A DNA stretch of 64,000 bases. Origin: Actinotalea solisilvae (GTDB lineage Bacteria > Actinomycetota > Actinomycetes > Actinomycetales > Cellulomonadaceae). The notes beneath the pieces were generated by a model. The model had not been told where the DNA came from, searched no databases, and saw nothing but the letters and a program-made list of their open reading frames with translations. This document shows positions 24,024-35,235 of this stretch, in pieces. The position numbers and the translations under genes are program-made. The stretch spans positions 1 to 64,000 of the forward strand of contig NZ_JADDKQ010000015.1 of the NCBI RefSeq assembly GCF_016464425.1, read 5' to 3'. Positions within the stretch are counted from its first letter, which is position 1. Each line of letters opens with the position of its first letter.

Positions 24024-25094
24024 TCAGCGCACCGAGCTCTGCCCGCCCACGAGCGAGCGCCGGGCCCGCGACCGCGGGCGCATCGGCGGGCTCGCGGTCC
24101 CCGCGCCGTCGACCATGCCGCCGAGCACGGCCGCGAGCGCCTCCGCGGCGCTCCGCCGCGGGCGCCACCCGAGCACCGTGCGCGCACGCTCGGTGGACAT
24201 GAGCGCGATGCCCGCGGCCAGGTCGACCCAGCCCGGGCTCACCGCGATGCCGTGCGCGAGCCACGCGGCGTGCACGCCCGCGCGCACGACGGGCACGGGC
24301 ACCTCCACGACGCGGCCCGCGGCGAGGAGCGCGGCCGCGTCGGCGCCCCGGAGGAGGTCGTCGGCCGCGACGTTAAACGCCCCGACGTGCTGGTCGAGCA
24401 GGATCGCGCGGAACGCCTGGGCCAGGTCGTCCGCGTGGACCGCCTGGAGGCGGAAGCCGCGCGGCCACGGCAGCACGGGCAGGCCCGCCCCGAGCGCCGC
24501 CGCGGGCAGCAGCCGGCCGAGGAAGTACCGCTCGATGCCCGAGCCGGCGGCGCGCTGGAAGACCAGCGCGGGCCGCACGCGCGCCACGCGGAGGTTCGGG
24601 TGGAGCACCTCGGCCTCGTCGAGCAGCCGCTCGACGGCGACCTTGTCGACGCTGTAGCTGCTCGACCGGACCTCGCGGGTCGGCCAGTCCTCGCTCCGCG
24701 GCTCGTCGTCGTCGACGGGCGCGTAGGCGCCGACCGACGAGGCGACGACGAGGTGCGGGACACCCGCCCGCGCGACCGCGTCGATGACGCGCGCCGTGCC
24801 ACCGACGTTGGTGGCGCGGAGCAGCGCGCGGTCGTGGCTCGGCTGCATCGCCCACGCGAGGTGCACGACGGCGTCGGCGCCCGCGAACGCGTCGGCGAGG
24901 CGCCCGACGACGTCGTCGTCGCGCGCCGCGAGGTCGACACCGCGCCACTCGACCGCGTCGTACGGCGCGGGCGGGCGGGACGACGGGGCGCGGCGGGCGA
25001 CGCCGACCACGGACGTCACGGCGTCCTCGCGGTGCAGCGCGCGCAGGAGCGCGGTGCCCACGTTGCCGCTCGCGCCGACGACCGCGACCCTCAC
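24024..25094 (-). CDS. NAD-dependent epimerase/dehydratase (extended SDR)
   Basis: 356 residues, GTG start. AVVGASGNVGTALLRAL at the N-terminus is the Rossmann motif; HLAWAMQP, SSVGAYAP and the YSVDK pair give the catalytic Ser-Tyr-Lys set. The C-terminal half holds a variable substrate domain with VLGWRPRRSAAEAL. Substrate is unknown. It converges on the polyketide operon and might belong with it, but nothing proves this. The last ~20 residues are Arg/Ser-rich and may be disordered. Confidence 0.85.
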   Translation of the reverse strand: MRVAVVGASGNVGTALLRALHREDAVTSVVGVARRAPSSRPPAPYDAVEWRGVDLAARDDDVVGRLADAFAGADAVVHLAWAMQPSHDRALLRATNVGGTARVIDAVARAGVPHLVVASSVGAYAPVDDDEPRSEDWPTREVRSSSYSVDKVAVERLLDEAEVLHPNLRVARVRPALVFQRAAGSGIERYFLGRLLPAAALGAGLPVLPWPRGFRLQAVHADDLAQAFRAILLDQHVGAFNVAADDLLRGADAAALLAAGRVVEVPVPVVRAGVHAAWLAHGIAVSPGWVDLAAGIALMSTERARTVLGWRPRRSAAEALAAVLGGMVDGAGTASPPMRPRSRARRSLVGGQSSVR

Positions 25095-25127
25095 GGGGCC
25101 CTCACGCGTGCGCCATCCTCGGCGGTC

Positions 25128-25310
25128 TCAGAGCTCGGCGCCGGACGACGTGTCGTCGCGCGGGTTGAGCATGTCGGGGTCGGCGTCCGGGTCCCCGCCG
25201 GTGGGCGCGTCGCCGCCCGCGGCGCGGGCGCCCTCACGCGGCTGGAGGCTCTCGGGGTCGGCGTCCTGGTCCTGCGCGGGGTCGTAGGCGTCCGGTGTCT
25301 GTTCGCTCAT
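25128..25310 (-). CDS. Small acidic repeat protein, hypothetical
   Basis: 60 residues, strongly acidic. Two related segments, DQDADPESLQPRE and DPDADPDMLNPRD, suggest an internal duplication around a Gly/Ala linker. ATG at 25310 follows a GGGGG stretch. No membrane helix or cysteine; probably disordered. Not recognised. It is divergent from glgX. Confidence 0.6.
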   Translation of the reverse strand: MSEQTPDAYDPAQDQDADPESLQPREGARAAGGDAPTGGDPDADPDMLNPRDDTSSGAEL

Positions 25311-25438
25311 GCCCCCAACGTCGCACCGTCCGCGGCGCGCCGCACGCCGAGCCGGGTCCCGGCGTGACGCGCGCCACACCGCGGTCCCGGGGTGGGACTC
25401 GGTGCGCACGGGCGGCGCTCGGCTGGCACTCTTGCGCC

Positions 25439-27549
<2,111 letters not shown>

Positions 27550-27553
<4 letters not shown>

Positions 27554-30087
27554 GCGGCCCTGACCGGGACGCCGAGCGCCCGGCCGAGCGCCCGGGCCCC
27601 TCGCGCCGCCGGCCGCGTGCGGGCCGGCCCGTGCCCGTCTCGACGTACCGGCTCCAGCTCAACGCCGACCTCACGCTCGACGACGCGGCCGGCCAGGTCC
27701 CGTACCTCTCCCGGCTCGGCGTGACGCACCTGTACCTGTCCCCCGTGCTCACGGCGGCACCCGGCTCGACGCACGGCTACGACGTCGTCGACCACGACGA
27801 GATCTCGCCCGTGCTGGGCGGCCGGCCGGCGTTCGACCGCCTCGCGGCGACCGCGCGTGAGCACGGCCTGGGGCTCGTGGTCGACATCGTGCCGAACCAC
27901 ATGGCCGTGCCGACGCCGGTCTGGCACAACCGCGCGCTGTGGTCCGTGCTCGCGCAGGGCCCGGACTCGCCCTACGCGTCGTGGTTCGACGTCGACTGGT
28001 CCGCGGGCGAGGGCGCGCTCCTCATGCCCGTGCTCGGCCGCAGGATCGGGGCGGTGCTCGCGGACGGCGAGCTCGCGCTCGAGGAGGCCGAGGTGCCGGG
28101 GTTCCCGGGCCGCCAGACCGTGCTGCGCTACTACGACCACGTCTTCCCGGTGCGGCCGGGGACCGAGCAGCTGCCGATGGCCGAGCTCGTCGACCGCCAG
28201 CACTACCGCCTCGCGTACTGGAAGGTCGCGGACGAGGAGCTCAACTACCGCCGCTTCTTCGACGTGGGGACCCTCGCGGCCGTCCGCGTCGAGGACCCGG
28301 AGGTGTTCGACCGCACCCACGAGCTGGTCGCGGGGCTGGTGCGGGACGGCGTCGTCGACGGGCTGCGGATCGACCACCCCGACGGGCTCGCGGACCCGCA
28401 GGGCTACCTCGCGCGGCTCGCGGCGGCCACGGACGACGCGTGGGTCGCGGTCGAGAAGATCCTCGCGCCCACCGAGGAGGTGCCCGAGGACTGGGCGACC
28501 GTGGGGACCACGGGCTACGACGCCATGTGGCGCGTGCACGCGACCTTCGTCGACCCGGGCGGCGGCGGCGAGCTCGGCGCGGTCATGCACCGCCTCACGG
28601 GCGACACGACCGACGCCCTCCCGGCGCTCGTCGAGGAGGGCAAGCGGCAGATCGTCGAGGGCCCGCTCTACGCCGAGGTGCACCGCCTCGCGGACCTGGC
28701 CGCCGACATCTGCCGCGACGACGTGCGCCTGCGCGACCACACGTGGCGCTCGCTGCACGAGTGCCTCCTCGAGCTCGTCGTCGCCGCGGACCGCTACCGC
28801 TACTACGTCGTCCCCGGCGAGCCGGTGCACCCCGACGCGCAGGCGGCGTTCGCCGAGTGCGTCGCCACGGCGCGGGCCCGGCTGGACGAGGACCGCCACG
28901 AGACCCTCGACCTGCTCGCCGAGATGCTCCTGGCGCGCGAGGTCGGCTCGGCCGGCCGGACGCGCGAGTCGCGCCGGGACGAGCTGGTCGTGCGGTTCCA
29001 GCAGACGTGCGGCGCGGTCATGGCCAAGGGCGTCGAGGACACGGCGTTCTACCGCTGGACCCACCTCCTCAGCCTGTGCGAGGTGGGCGGCGCGCCCGAG
29101 CGGTTCGCGATCAGCCCCGAGGAGCTGCACGCGTGGGCCGCGCGGGCCCAGGTGCACGCGCCCGTCGCGATGACCGGCCTGTCGACGCACGACACCAAGC
29201 GCAGCGAGGACGTCCGCGCGCGGCTCGGTGTGCTGTCCGAGCTGCCGGTCGAGTGGTCCCACCTCGTGGACCACCTGCGGGCGGTCACCGCCGAGGCCCG
29301 GCCCGTGCTGCTCGACGGCCGGACCGAGAACATCCTCTGGCAGACGCTCGCGGGCACCTGGGACGGCGGCCCGATCGCCGAGGACCGCCTCGTCGGCTAC
29401 CTCACCAAGGCGGTCCGCGAGGCCAAGTCGCGCACGTCCTGGACGGCGCCCGACGAGGGGTACGAGGAGGCGGTCCTCGGCTTCGCGCGGCACCTGCTCG
29501 GCGCGCCCGAGGTCCTCGAGGCGTACGAGGGCTGGGCGCAGCGCGCGGCTCCCGGCGTCCGGGCCGCGACGCTCGGCATGAAGCTCGTCCAGCTCACGCT
29601 CCCGGGCGTCGCCGACGTGTACCAGGGCACCGAGGTGCCCGCGGTCGCGCTCGTCGACCCCGACAACCGCCGGCCGGTGGACGTCGAGGCGCTCGACGCC
29701 GCCCTCGCGCGGCTCGAGACCGAGACGCCGCGCACGCTCGCCGACGAGAAGCTCGTCGTGACGTCGCGCGCCCTGCGGGTGCGCCGCGACCGGCCCGGCT
29801 GCTTCGTCGGTCCCGAGGCGGGCTACGCGCCCGTGCCGGCGTCGTCGGGCAACGCGTTCGCGTTCGCGCGCACCGAGGCGGGCATCCCGTCGGCGATCAC
29901 GGTCGCGACCCGGCTCGCGCTCTCGCTCGACCGCCTCGGCGGGTGGGGGGCGCACACGGTCGCGATCCCCGAGTGGCGGTGGACGGACGTGCTCACGGGC
30001 CGGACGATCGAGGGCGGCGTCGTGCCGCTCGAGCACCTGCTCGAGCACCTCCCGGTCGCCCTCCTCGTCCCCGCGGGGCACGCTTGA
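27550..30087 (+). CDS. treY: Maltooligosyltrehalose synthase TreY
   Basis: 845 residues, GH13. It isomerises the reducing-end glucosyl linkage of maltooligosaccharides to an alpha,alpha-1,1 (trehalose) bond. PVSTYRLQLNADLTLDDAA and YLSPVLTAAPGSTHGYDVVDH are typical of TreY, as are DGLRIDHPDGLADP (nucleophile region), VAVEKILAPTEE (acid/base Glu) and STHDTKRSEDVRARL. A ~30-residue Arg/Pro-rich leader precedes the core. Translationally coupled to glgX (GTGA); treZ follows after 4 nt. Confidence 0.95.
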
Positions 30088-30091
30088 CCGC

Positions 30092-31921
30092 GTGAGCGAC
30101 GCGACCCCACCCGAGGCCACGACCGACCCCGCCGCGAGCACCGCGAGCGCCCCGCGCACCGCGAGCACCGCCGACGCCCCGCGCGTCTGGGCGCCGTCGG
30201 CCGAGCGCGTCGAGCTGCACCTGCCGGGCCGCGACGAGCGGCACGCGATGGTGCCCGACGGCGGCGGCTGGTGGCGCGCGCCCCTGGCCCTGCCGGACGG
30301 CACCGACTACGCCTTCGCGGTCGACGGCGGCGAGCCGTGGCCCGACCCGCGCAGCCCGTGGCAGCCCGCGGGCGTGCACGGCCCGAGCCGGACGTTCGAC
30401 GCGTCGGCGCACGCGTGGGCCGACGCCGGCTGGACGGGCCGCGACGTGCGCGGCGCGGTCGTCTACGAGCTCCACGTCGGGACGTTCACGCCCGAGGGCA
30501 CGCTCGACGCGGCGATCGACCGCCTCGACCACCTCGCCGCCCTGGGCGTCGACATGGTCGAGCTCATGCCGGTGGCCGCGTTCCCGGGCGTGCACGGCTG
30601 GGGGTACGACGGCGTCGCGCTCTACGCGGTGCACGAGCCCTACGGCGGCCCGGCGGCGCTCCAGCGCTTCGTCGACGCCGCCCACGCGCGCGGCCTCGCC
30701 GTGTGCCTCGACGTCGTGCACAACCACCTCGGCCCGTCGGGGAACTACCTGCACGGGTTCGGCCCGTACTTCACCGACCGCCACCACACGCCGTGGGGGC
30801 AGGCCGTCAACCTCGACGGCGAGGGCTCGGCGGAGGTCCGCCGGTTCGTGATCGACAACGCGCTGCGCTGGCTGCGCGACTTCCACGTCGACGCGCTGCG
30901 CCTCGACGCCGTGCACGCGCTCGTCGACGACTCGCCCCGCCACCTCCTCGCCGAGCTCGCCGACGAGGTCGCGGCGCTCGCCGCCGAGCTGGGCCGGCCC
31001 CTGTCCCTCGTCGCGGAGTCCGACCTCAACGACGCGGTCATGGTCACGCCGACGGACCAGGGCGGGCTCGGCATGACCGCGCAGTGGGCCGACGACGTGC
31101 ACCACGCCCTGCACGCGTTCCTCACGGGCGAGCGGCACGGCTACTACGTCGACTTCGGCAGCGCCGAGGTCCTCGCGAAGGTCCTCACGCGCGTCTTCCT
31201 GCACGACGGCGGCTTCTCGACGTTCCGCGGGCGGGACTGGGGCGCGCCCGTGCCCGAGGGCACCGACGGCCACCGCTTCGTCGTCTTCGCCCAGGACCAC
31301 GACCAGGTGGGCAACCGCGCGCTCGGCGACCGCCCCTCGGAGCGCCTCGACGACGCGGGCCTCGCCGCGTCCGCGGCGCTCGTGCTCCTGTCGCCGTTCA
31401 CGCCCATGCTCTTCATGGGCGAGGAGTGGGGCGCCCGCACCCGCTGGCAGTACTTCACGGACCACGCCGAGCCCGAGCTCGTCGAGGGCATCCGGCGCGG
31501 GCGCCGCGAAGAGTTCTCGGGCCACGGCTGGACGGACGTCTACGGCGGCGAGGTCGAGGTGCCCGACCCGCAGGACCCGGCGACCGTCGAGGCCAGCCGC
31601 CTCGACTGGTCCGAGCCCGCGCAGCCCCGGCACGCCGCGCTCCTGCGCTGGTACACCGACCTGGTCGCGGTGCGCCGGGCCGTGCCCGAGGTCGCCTCGG
31701 GCGACCTCGGCGCGACCCGCGTCGAGCACGAGGCGGGCCGCTGGCTCGCGCTGCACCGCGGGCCCGTCGCCGTCGTCGTGTCCCTCGCGGACGACGACGT
31801 CACGGTGCCCGTGACCCCCGGGGGGACGACGATGCTCGCCGCGTTCGGGGGCGCGAGCGCGGACGCGACGGGTGTCACGCTCGCGGGCCGCGCCGTCGCG
31901 GTCGTACGGTCGGCGGCATGA
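30092..31921 (+). CDS. treZ: Maltooligosyltrehalose trehalohydrolase TreZ
   Basis: 609 residues, GH13. It releases trehalose from maltooligosyltrehalose. After a low-complexity leader (1-30) come a CBM48-like domain (RVWAPSAERVELHLPG) and the barrel: YELHVGTFTPEGTLDAAI, CLDVVHNHLGPSGNYL, DALRLDAVHALVDDS (nucleophile), LVAESDLND (acid/base) and FAQDHDQVGNRALGDR. LFMGEEWGA is typical of the family. Together with GlgX and TreY it completes glycogen-to-trehalose conversion. Stop overlaps the ppk2 ATG. Confidence 0.95.
   Translation: MSDATPPEATTDPAASTASAPRTASTADAPRVWAPSAERVELHLPGRDERHAMVPDGGGWWRAPLALPDGTDYAFAVDGGEPWPDPRSPWQPAGVHGPSRTFDASAHAWADAGWTGRDVRGAVVYELHVGTFTPEGTLDAAIDRLDHLAALGVDMVELMPVAAFPGVHGWGYDGVALYAVHEPYGGPAALQRFVDAAHARGLAVCLDVVHNHLGPSGNYLHGFGPYFTDRHHTPWGQAVNLDGEGSAEVRRFVIDNALRWLRDFHVDALRLDAVHALVDDSPRHLLAELADEVAALAAELGRPLSLVAESDLNDAVMVTPTDQGGLGMTAQWADDVHHALHAFLTGERHGYYVDFGSAEVLAKVLTRVFLHDGGFSTFRGRDWGAPVPEGTDGHRFVVFAQDHDQVGNRALGDRPSERLDDAGLAASAALVLLSPFTPMLFMGEEWGARTRWQYFTDHAEPELVEGIRRGRREEFSGHGWTDVYGGEVEVPDPQDPATVEASRLDWSEPAQPRHAALLRWYTDLVAVRRAVPEVASGDLGATRVEHEAGRWLALHRGPVAVVVSLADDDVTVPVTPGGTTMLAAFGGASADATGVTLAGRAVAVVRSAA
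31905..31910 (+). promoter_or_regulatory. Possible internal -10 element for ppk2
   Basis: TACGGT lies inside the end of treZ, 7 nt before the ppk2 ATG. It would allow ppk2 to be transcribed as a leaderless mRNA independently of the trehalose operon. Confidence 0.4.
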
Positions 31922-32787
31922 CACGAGCCGCAGGACGCTGGACCACCCCCGCGACGCAGGCGCTGCGCGTCGGCCCGGGCTTCGACCTCGCCGGCCTGGA
32001 CCGGCGGTCGACGCCGGGCTGGTCGGGCGACAAGAAGAGCGCGCCGGACGCGCTCGCCGCGCAGGGCGAGCGCCTGTCGGAGCTCCAGGAGCGCCTGTTC
32101 GCGCACGGCCGCACGGGCGGTGACCGTGCGGTGCTGCTCGTGCTCCAGGGCATGGACACCGCGGGCAAGGGCGGGATCGTGCGGCACGTGCTCGGCATGG
32201 TCGACCCCCAGGGCGTCGCGCTGCGCTCGTTCGGCGTCCCGACCGCGGCGGAGAAGCGCCACCACTACCTGTGGCGGATCCGCAGGGCCCTGCCCCGGCC
32301 GGGCTACATCGGCGTGTTCGACCGCTCGCACTACGAGGACGTGCTCGTGGTCAAGGTCGAGGGGCTCGTCCCGGCGGGCGAGGTCGAGGAGCGCTACGAC
32401 GAGATCAACGCGTTCGAGGCCGAGGTCGCGTCCTCCGGGACGCGCGTCGTCAAGGTGGCGCTCATGGTCTCGCTCGACGAGCAGGCGGCCCGCCTGCGCG
32501 AGCGCCTCGAGCGGCCGGACAAGCACTGGAAGTACAACCCGGGCGACATCGACGCGCGCGAGCGGTGGCCGCTCTACCAGGCCGCGTACCAGACGGCGCT
32601 CGAGCGCACGTCCACCGACGTCGCTCCCTGGCACGTCGTGCCGGCGGACCGCAAGTGGTACGCGCGCCTCGCCGTGGGTGCGCTGCTCCAGGACGCGCTC
32701 GAGGGCCTCGACCTCGGCTGGCCGCCCGCGGACTTCGACGTCGAGACCGAGCTGCGCCGCCTCGAGGCGTCGGACCCGCGGACCTGA
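31918..32787 (+). CDS. ppk2: Polyphosphate kinase 2 family protein
   Basis: 289 residues, P-loop kinase fold. Walker A is QGMDTAGKGG (77-86); DRSHYEDV (135-142) and the lid HWKYNPGDIDARERW are PPK2 signatures. These enzymes phosphorylate AMP, ADP or GDP with polyphosphate, or make polyphosphate in reverse. Single PPK2 domain; nucleotide preference cannot be read with confidence. ATG overlaps the treZ stop (ATGA), so it may be co-translated with trehalose synthesis, although an internal promoter is also possible. Confidence 0.9.
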   Translation: MTRAAGRWTTPATQALRVGPGFDLAGLDRRSTPGWSGDKKSAPDALAAQGERLSELQERLFAHGRTGGDRAVLLVLQGMDTAGKGGIVRHVLGMVDPQGVALRSFGVPTAAEKRHHYLWRIRRALPRPGYIGVFDRSHYEDVLVVKVEGLVPAGEVEERYDEINAFEAEVASSGTRVVKVALMVSLDEQAARLRERLERPDKHWKYNPGDIDARERWPLYQAAYQTALERTSTDVAPWHVVPADRKWYARLAVGALLQDALEGLDLGWPPADFDVETELRRLEASDPRT

Positions 32788-32798
32788 GCCACCCGGCA

Positions 32799-32823
32799 GA
32801 GCCGGGCCGGGCCGGGCCGGCTC
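32799..32823. terminator. GC-rich hairpin between ppk2 and zapE
   Basis: GAGCCGG (32799-32805) pairs with CCGGCTC (32817-32823) across an 11-nt GC-rich loop; related GGCCGG units continue to the zapE stop. It lies in the 44-nt gap between convergent genes and could end transcription in both directions. Confidence 0.5.
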
Positions 32824-32831
32824 GGGCCGGC

Positions 32832-33869
32832 TCAGGCCGGCCCGGCCTCCACCAGGGCGCGGCCCTCGCCGGCGAGCGCGCCGAGCCGCGACAGCGCGCG
32901 CAGGTACTTCTTGCGGTACCCGCCGCGCAGCATCGCGGCGTCGAAGAGCCCCGGCTCGTGCCCGTCGGACGGCCCGCCGAGCAGCACGGGCACGTCGCCC
33001 TCGTAGAGCCGGTCGACGAACGACACGAGCCGCAGCGCGTCCGCCTGGTCCGACGTGGGCCCGACGCCGGTGAGCCCGACGGCGGCGACGCCCTCGAGCA
33101 GCGCGCCGTAGCGGCTCGGGTGCACGGTGCGCAGGTGGGCGAGCAGGGCGTCGAACGCGTCGCACGTCGCGCCGTCGGTCGCGGCCGCGGTCGCGCGCAC
33201 GTCGTCGTCGGGCAGCGTGGTCAGCGGGGCGGCGCCGCGGTGGCGGTAGTCGGGCCCGTCGATGCGCACGACGTCGAACCGGTCCGCCATGGCCTGGATC
33301 TCGCGCAGGAAGTCCTCCGCCGCGAAGCGGCCCTCGCCGAGCTGCTCGGGCAGGGTGTTCGAGGTCGCGGCGAGGGCGACGCCGGCGTCCGACAGCTCGC
33401 GCAGCATGCGGGACATGAGCAGCGTGTCGCCGGGGTCGTCGAGCTCGAACTCGTCGATGCAGACGAGGCGGCGCGTCGCGAGGGCGTCGACGGTCTCGCG
33501 GAACCCGATCGCGCCCACGAGGTGCGTGTACTCGACGAAGCTCCCGAAGGCGGCACCGGGCACGCGGTGCGCGAGCGCGGCGAGGAGGTGGGTCTTGCCG
33601 ACGCCGAACCCGCCGTCGAGGTAGAGCGCGGGCGGGGCGGTCGGACGCCGCAGCCAGCCCCGACGCGCGGGACGCCCCAGGCCCTCGGCGACGTCGGCGA
33701 CCCGGGCGCGCGCGGCGGCCTGGCTCGGGTGCTCGGGGTCCGGGACGTAGGACTCGAGCGTGGCGTCCGCGAAGTGCCGGGGCACGCCGAGCTGTGCGAG
33801 CAGGTCCTCCGGGGCGACCTGCGGCCGACGGCCCACGAGACTGGCCGCGCGGGTCGCCGGGGTGCTCAC
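32832..33869 (-). CDS. zapE: Cell division protein ZapE (AFG1-like ATPase)
   Basis: 345 residues. Walker A GGFGVGKTHLL (86-96) and Walker B VCIDEFEL are those of the AFG1/ZapE ATPase family; DDPGDTLLMSRMLREL and ATSNTLPEQLGEGRF follow as usual. ZapE modulates the FtsZ ring in proteobacteria; in actinobacteria the role is untested. GTG at 33869 is preceded by TAGGCT with 8 nt spacing, the element overlapping the TAG stop of the neighbouring gene. Confidence 0.9.
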   Translation of the reverse strand: MSTPATRAASLVGRRPQVAPEDLLAQLGVPRHFADATLESYVPDPEHPSQAAARARVADVAEGLGRPARRGWLRRPTAPPALYLDGGFGVGKTHLLAALAHRVPGAAFGSFVEYTHLVGAIGFRETVDALATRRLVCIDEFELDDPGDTLLMSRMLRELSDAGVALAATSNTLPEQLGEGRFAAEDFLREIQAMADRFDVVRIDGPDYRHRGAAPLTTLPDDDVRATAAATDGATCDAFDALLAHLRTVHPSRYGALLEGVAAVGLTGVGPTSDQADALRLVSFVDRLYEGDVPVLLGGPSDGHEPGLFDAAMLRGGYRKKYLRALSRLGALAGEGRALVEAGPA

Positions 33870-33880
33870 GAGGAGCCAGC

Positions 33881-34606
33881 CTAGGCGCGCTCCCCCGCGA
33901 CCGCCGCCACGGCGGGCGAGCCGGGGTCGGCGAGCACGCCGAGCACCGCGGCCGCGACCGCGGTCCCGCCGACCTCGGCGACGGGGTCGAGGTTGCGGTC
34001 GTCGCCCGCGACCGCCGCGAGCACCTCGACCTCGTGCAGCCGCACGCCCGGCTCCTCGCGGCGCAGGACGTCGAGGAGCATGCGCTGGCCCGCGCCCGCG
34101 ACGCTCACGGGGCCGGACAGCGCCATCGGCTCGGTCGCGGCGGCGCCGTTGAGCGCGACGTGCACCGGGTCGGCGTCGGGGCCGGCCGCGGCCACGAGCG
34201 GGACGAGGGCGCGCGCCGCGAGGAAGTGCGCCGTGAGGTTGTCGTCGAGCACCTGGCGCCACACCAGCGGGTCGAGCTCGACGAGCGGTGTGCCGATCCA
34301 CCACCCGCCCAGGCTCGCGACCGCCGCATCGGCGACCCAGCCGCGGTCGTCGAGCGCCGCGGCGATCTCGCCGGGCTGCTCCCAGTCCCGCACGGTGACC
34401 CGGACGAGGTGCTCGTGGTCGGGCAGGCCGCGGCCGCGCGCCCCCGCCGGACGCCGGGTCGGCACGACGACGCGGGCGCCCGCGTCGAGCAGCGCGCGCA
34501 CGACGTACCCCCCGACGTGGCCCGTCCCCCCGGCGACGACGACGACGCGTCGCGCGAGCGCGGGGTCGGCCGCCGGGCGGGCCGCGGGCGCAGCGTCATC
34601 GGTCAC
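33881..34606 (-). CDS. NAD(P)-binding SDR-like protein
   Basis: 241 residues. VVVVAGGTGHVGGYVVRALLDAG (about 21-43) is a Rossmann motif, and the pattern of helices and strands is SDR-like. A canonical YxxxK is not obvious: the expected region reads GPVSVAGAGQRMLL, so catalytic function is uncertain and it may be an atypical SDR or NmrA-like protein. GTG at 34606 has TAGGCT 6 nt upstream (leaderless). Next gene on this strand is zapE, 11 nt away. Confidence 0.75.
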   Translation of the reverse strand: MTDDAAPAARPAADPALARRVVVVAGGTGHVGGYVVRALLDAGARVVVPTRRPAGARGRGLPDHEHLVRVTVRDWEQPGEIAAALDDRGWVADAAVASLGGWWIGTPLVELDPLVWRQVLDDNLTAHFLAARALVPLVAAAGPDADPVHVALNGAAATEPMALSGPVSVAGAGQRMLLDVLRREEPGVRLHEVEVLAAVAGDDRNLDPVAEVGGTAVAAAVLGVLADPGSPAVAAVAGERA

Positions 34607-34612
34607 GCCGCC

Positions 34613-34731
34613 AGCCTAGGCGTGGCCCCGCACGCCCGGGCCGGGCGGTCCTCCCTCCGTGCGGGCGCGTCCGGCCGCCGCGTCCGCACGCGCGTCACCT
34701 CACGGCGCCCGCACCGGCGCACGACTAGGCT
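34613..34731. promoter_or_regulatory. Divergent leaderless promoters
   Basis: Two TAGGCT elements face opposite ways: 34613-34618 (minus), 6 nt before the GTG at 34606, and 34726-34731 (plus), 6 nt before the GTG at 34738. Neither gene has a ribosome binding site. The identical spacing makes this pair a clear example of the window's recurring arrangement. Confidence 0.6.
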
Positions 34732-34737
34732 CGCCGC

Positions 34738-35223
34738 GTGAGCGAGATCATCGTCGTCCTGACCGAGGACACCCTGACCGATGCCGACGTCCAGCACGTC
34801 GTCGGCCTGCACGCCGACGAGGACGTCCGGTACCAGCTCCTCGTCCCCGCGGACACCGAGCACAACATGCTGGTCTCGCTGGTCGACCACCTCAGCCTGG
34901 GCGAGCTGCGCGAGGCGCTCGACGCCGTGCTCGGCCGCGAGCCGGAGCCGGTGCGGGCGCACGAGACGGCCGAGGACCAGCTCGCCGCGAGCGTCGCCGC
35001 CTTCGTCGCGACGGGTGCCCGCGTCGACGGCGAGGTCGTCGCGGACGACCCGCTCCCCGCGCTGCGCTCGGCCGTGGCGCAGCCCGGGGTGCGCGAGGTC
35101 GTCGTCGTCACCGTGCCGCACGCGCTCGAGGACACCTTCCACACGGACTGGGCCTCGCGGGCGCGCGAGGAGCTCCAGGTGCCCGTGCTGCACCTCTACA
35201 GCGGGACGAGCCGGCTCGGCTGA
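34738..35223 (+). CDS. Hypothetical protein (161 aa)
   Basis: 161 residues, cytoplasmic, acidic. The pattern IIVVLTEDTL..., VRYQLLVPAD, REVVVVTVPHALEDTFHTDWASRAREEL and VPVLHLYSGTS suggests alternating strands and helices as in universal-stress-like or Rossmann-like folds, but no defining motif was found. Not recognised. The leaderless-type GTG start has TAGGCT upstream. Converges on the ATP-grasp ligase gene 12 nt away. Confidence 0.75.
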   Translation: MSEIIVVLTEDTLTDADVQHVVGLHADEDVRYQLLVPADTEHNMLVSLVDHLSLGELREALDAVLGREPEPVRAHETAEDQLAASVAAFVATGARVDGEVVADDPLPALRSAVAQPGVREVVVVTVPHALEDTFHTDWASRAREELQVPVLHLYSGTSRLG

Positions 35224-35235
35224 CGTCCCGGGGCC

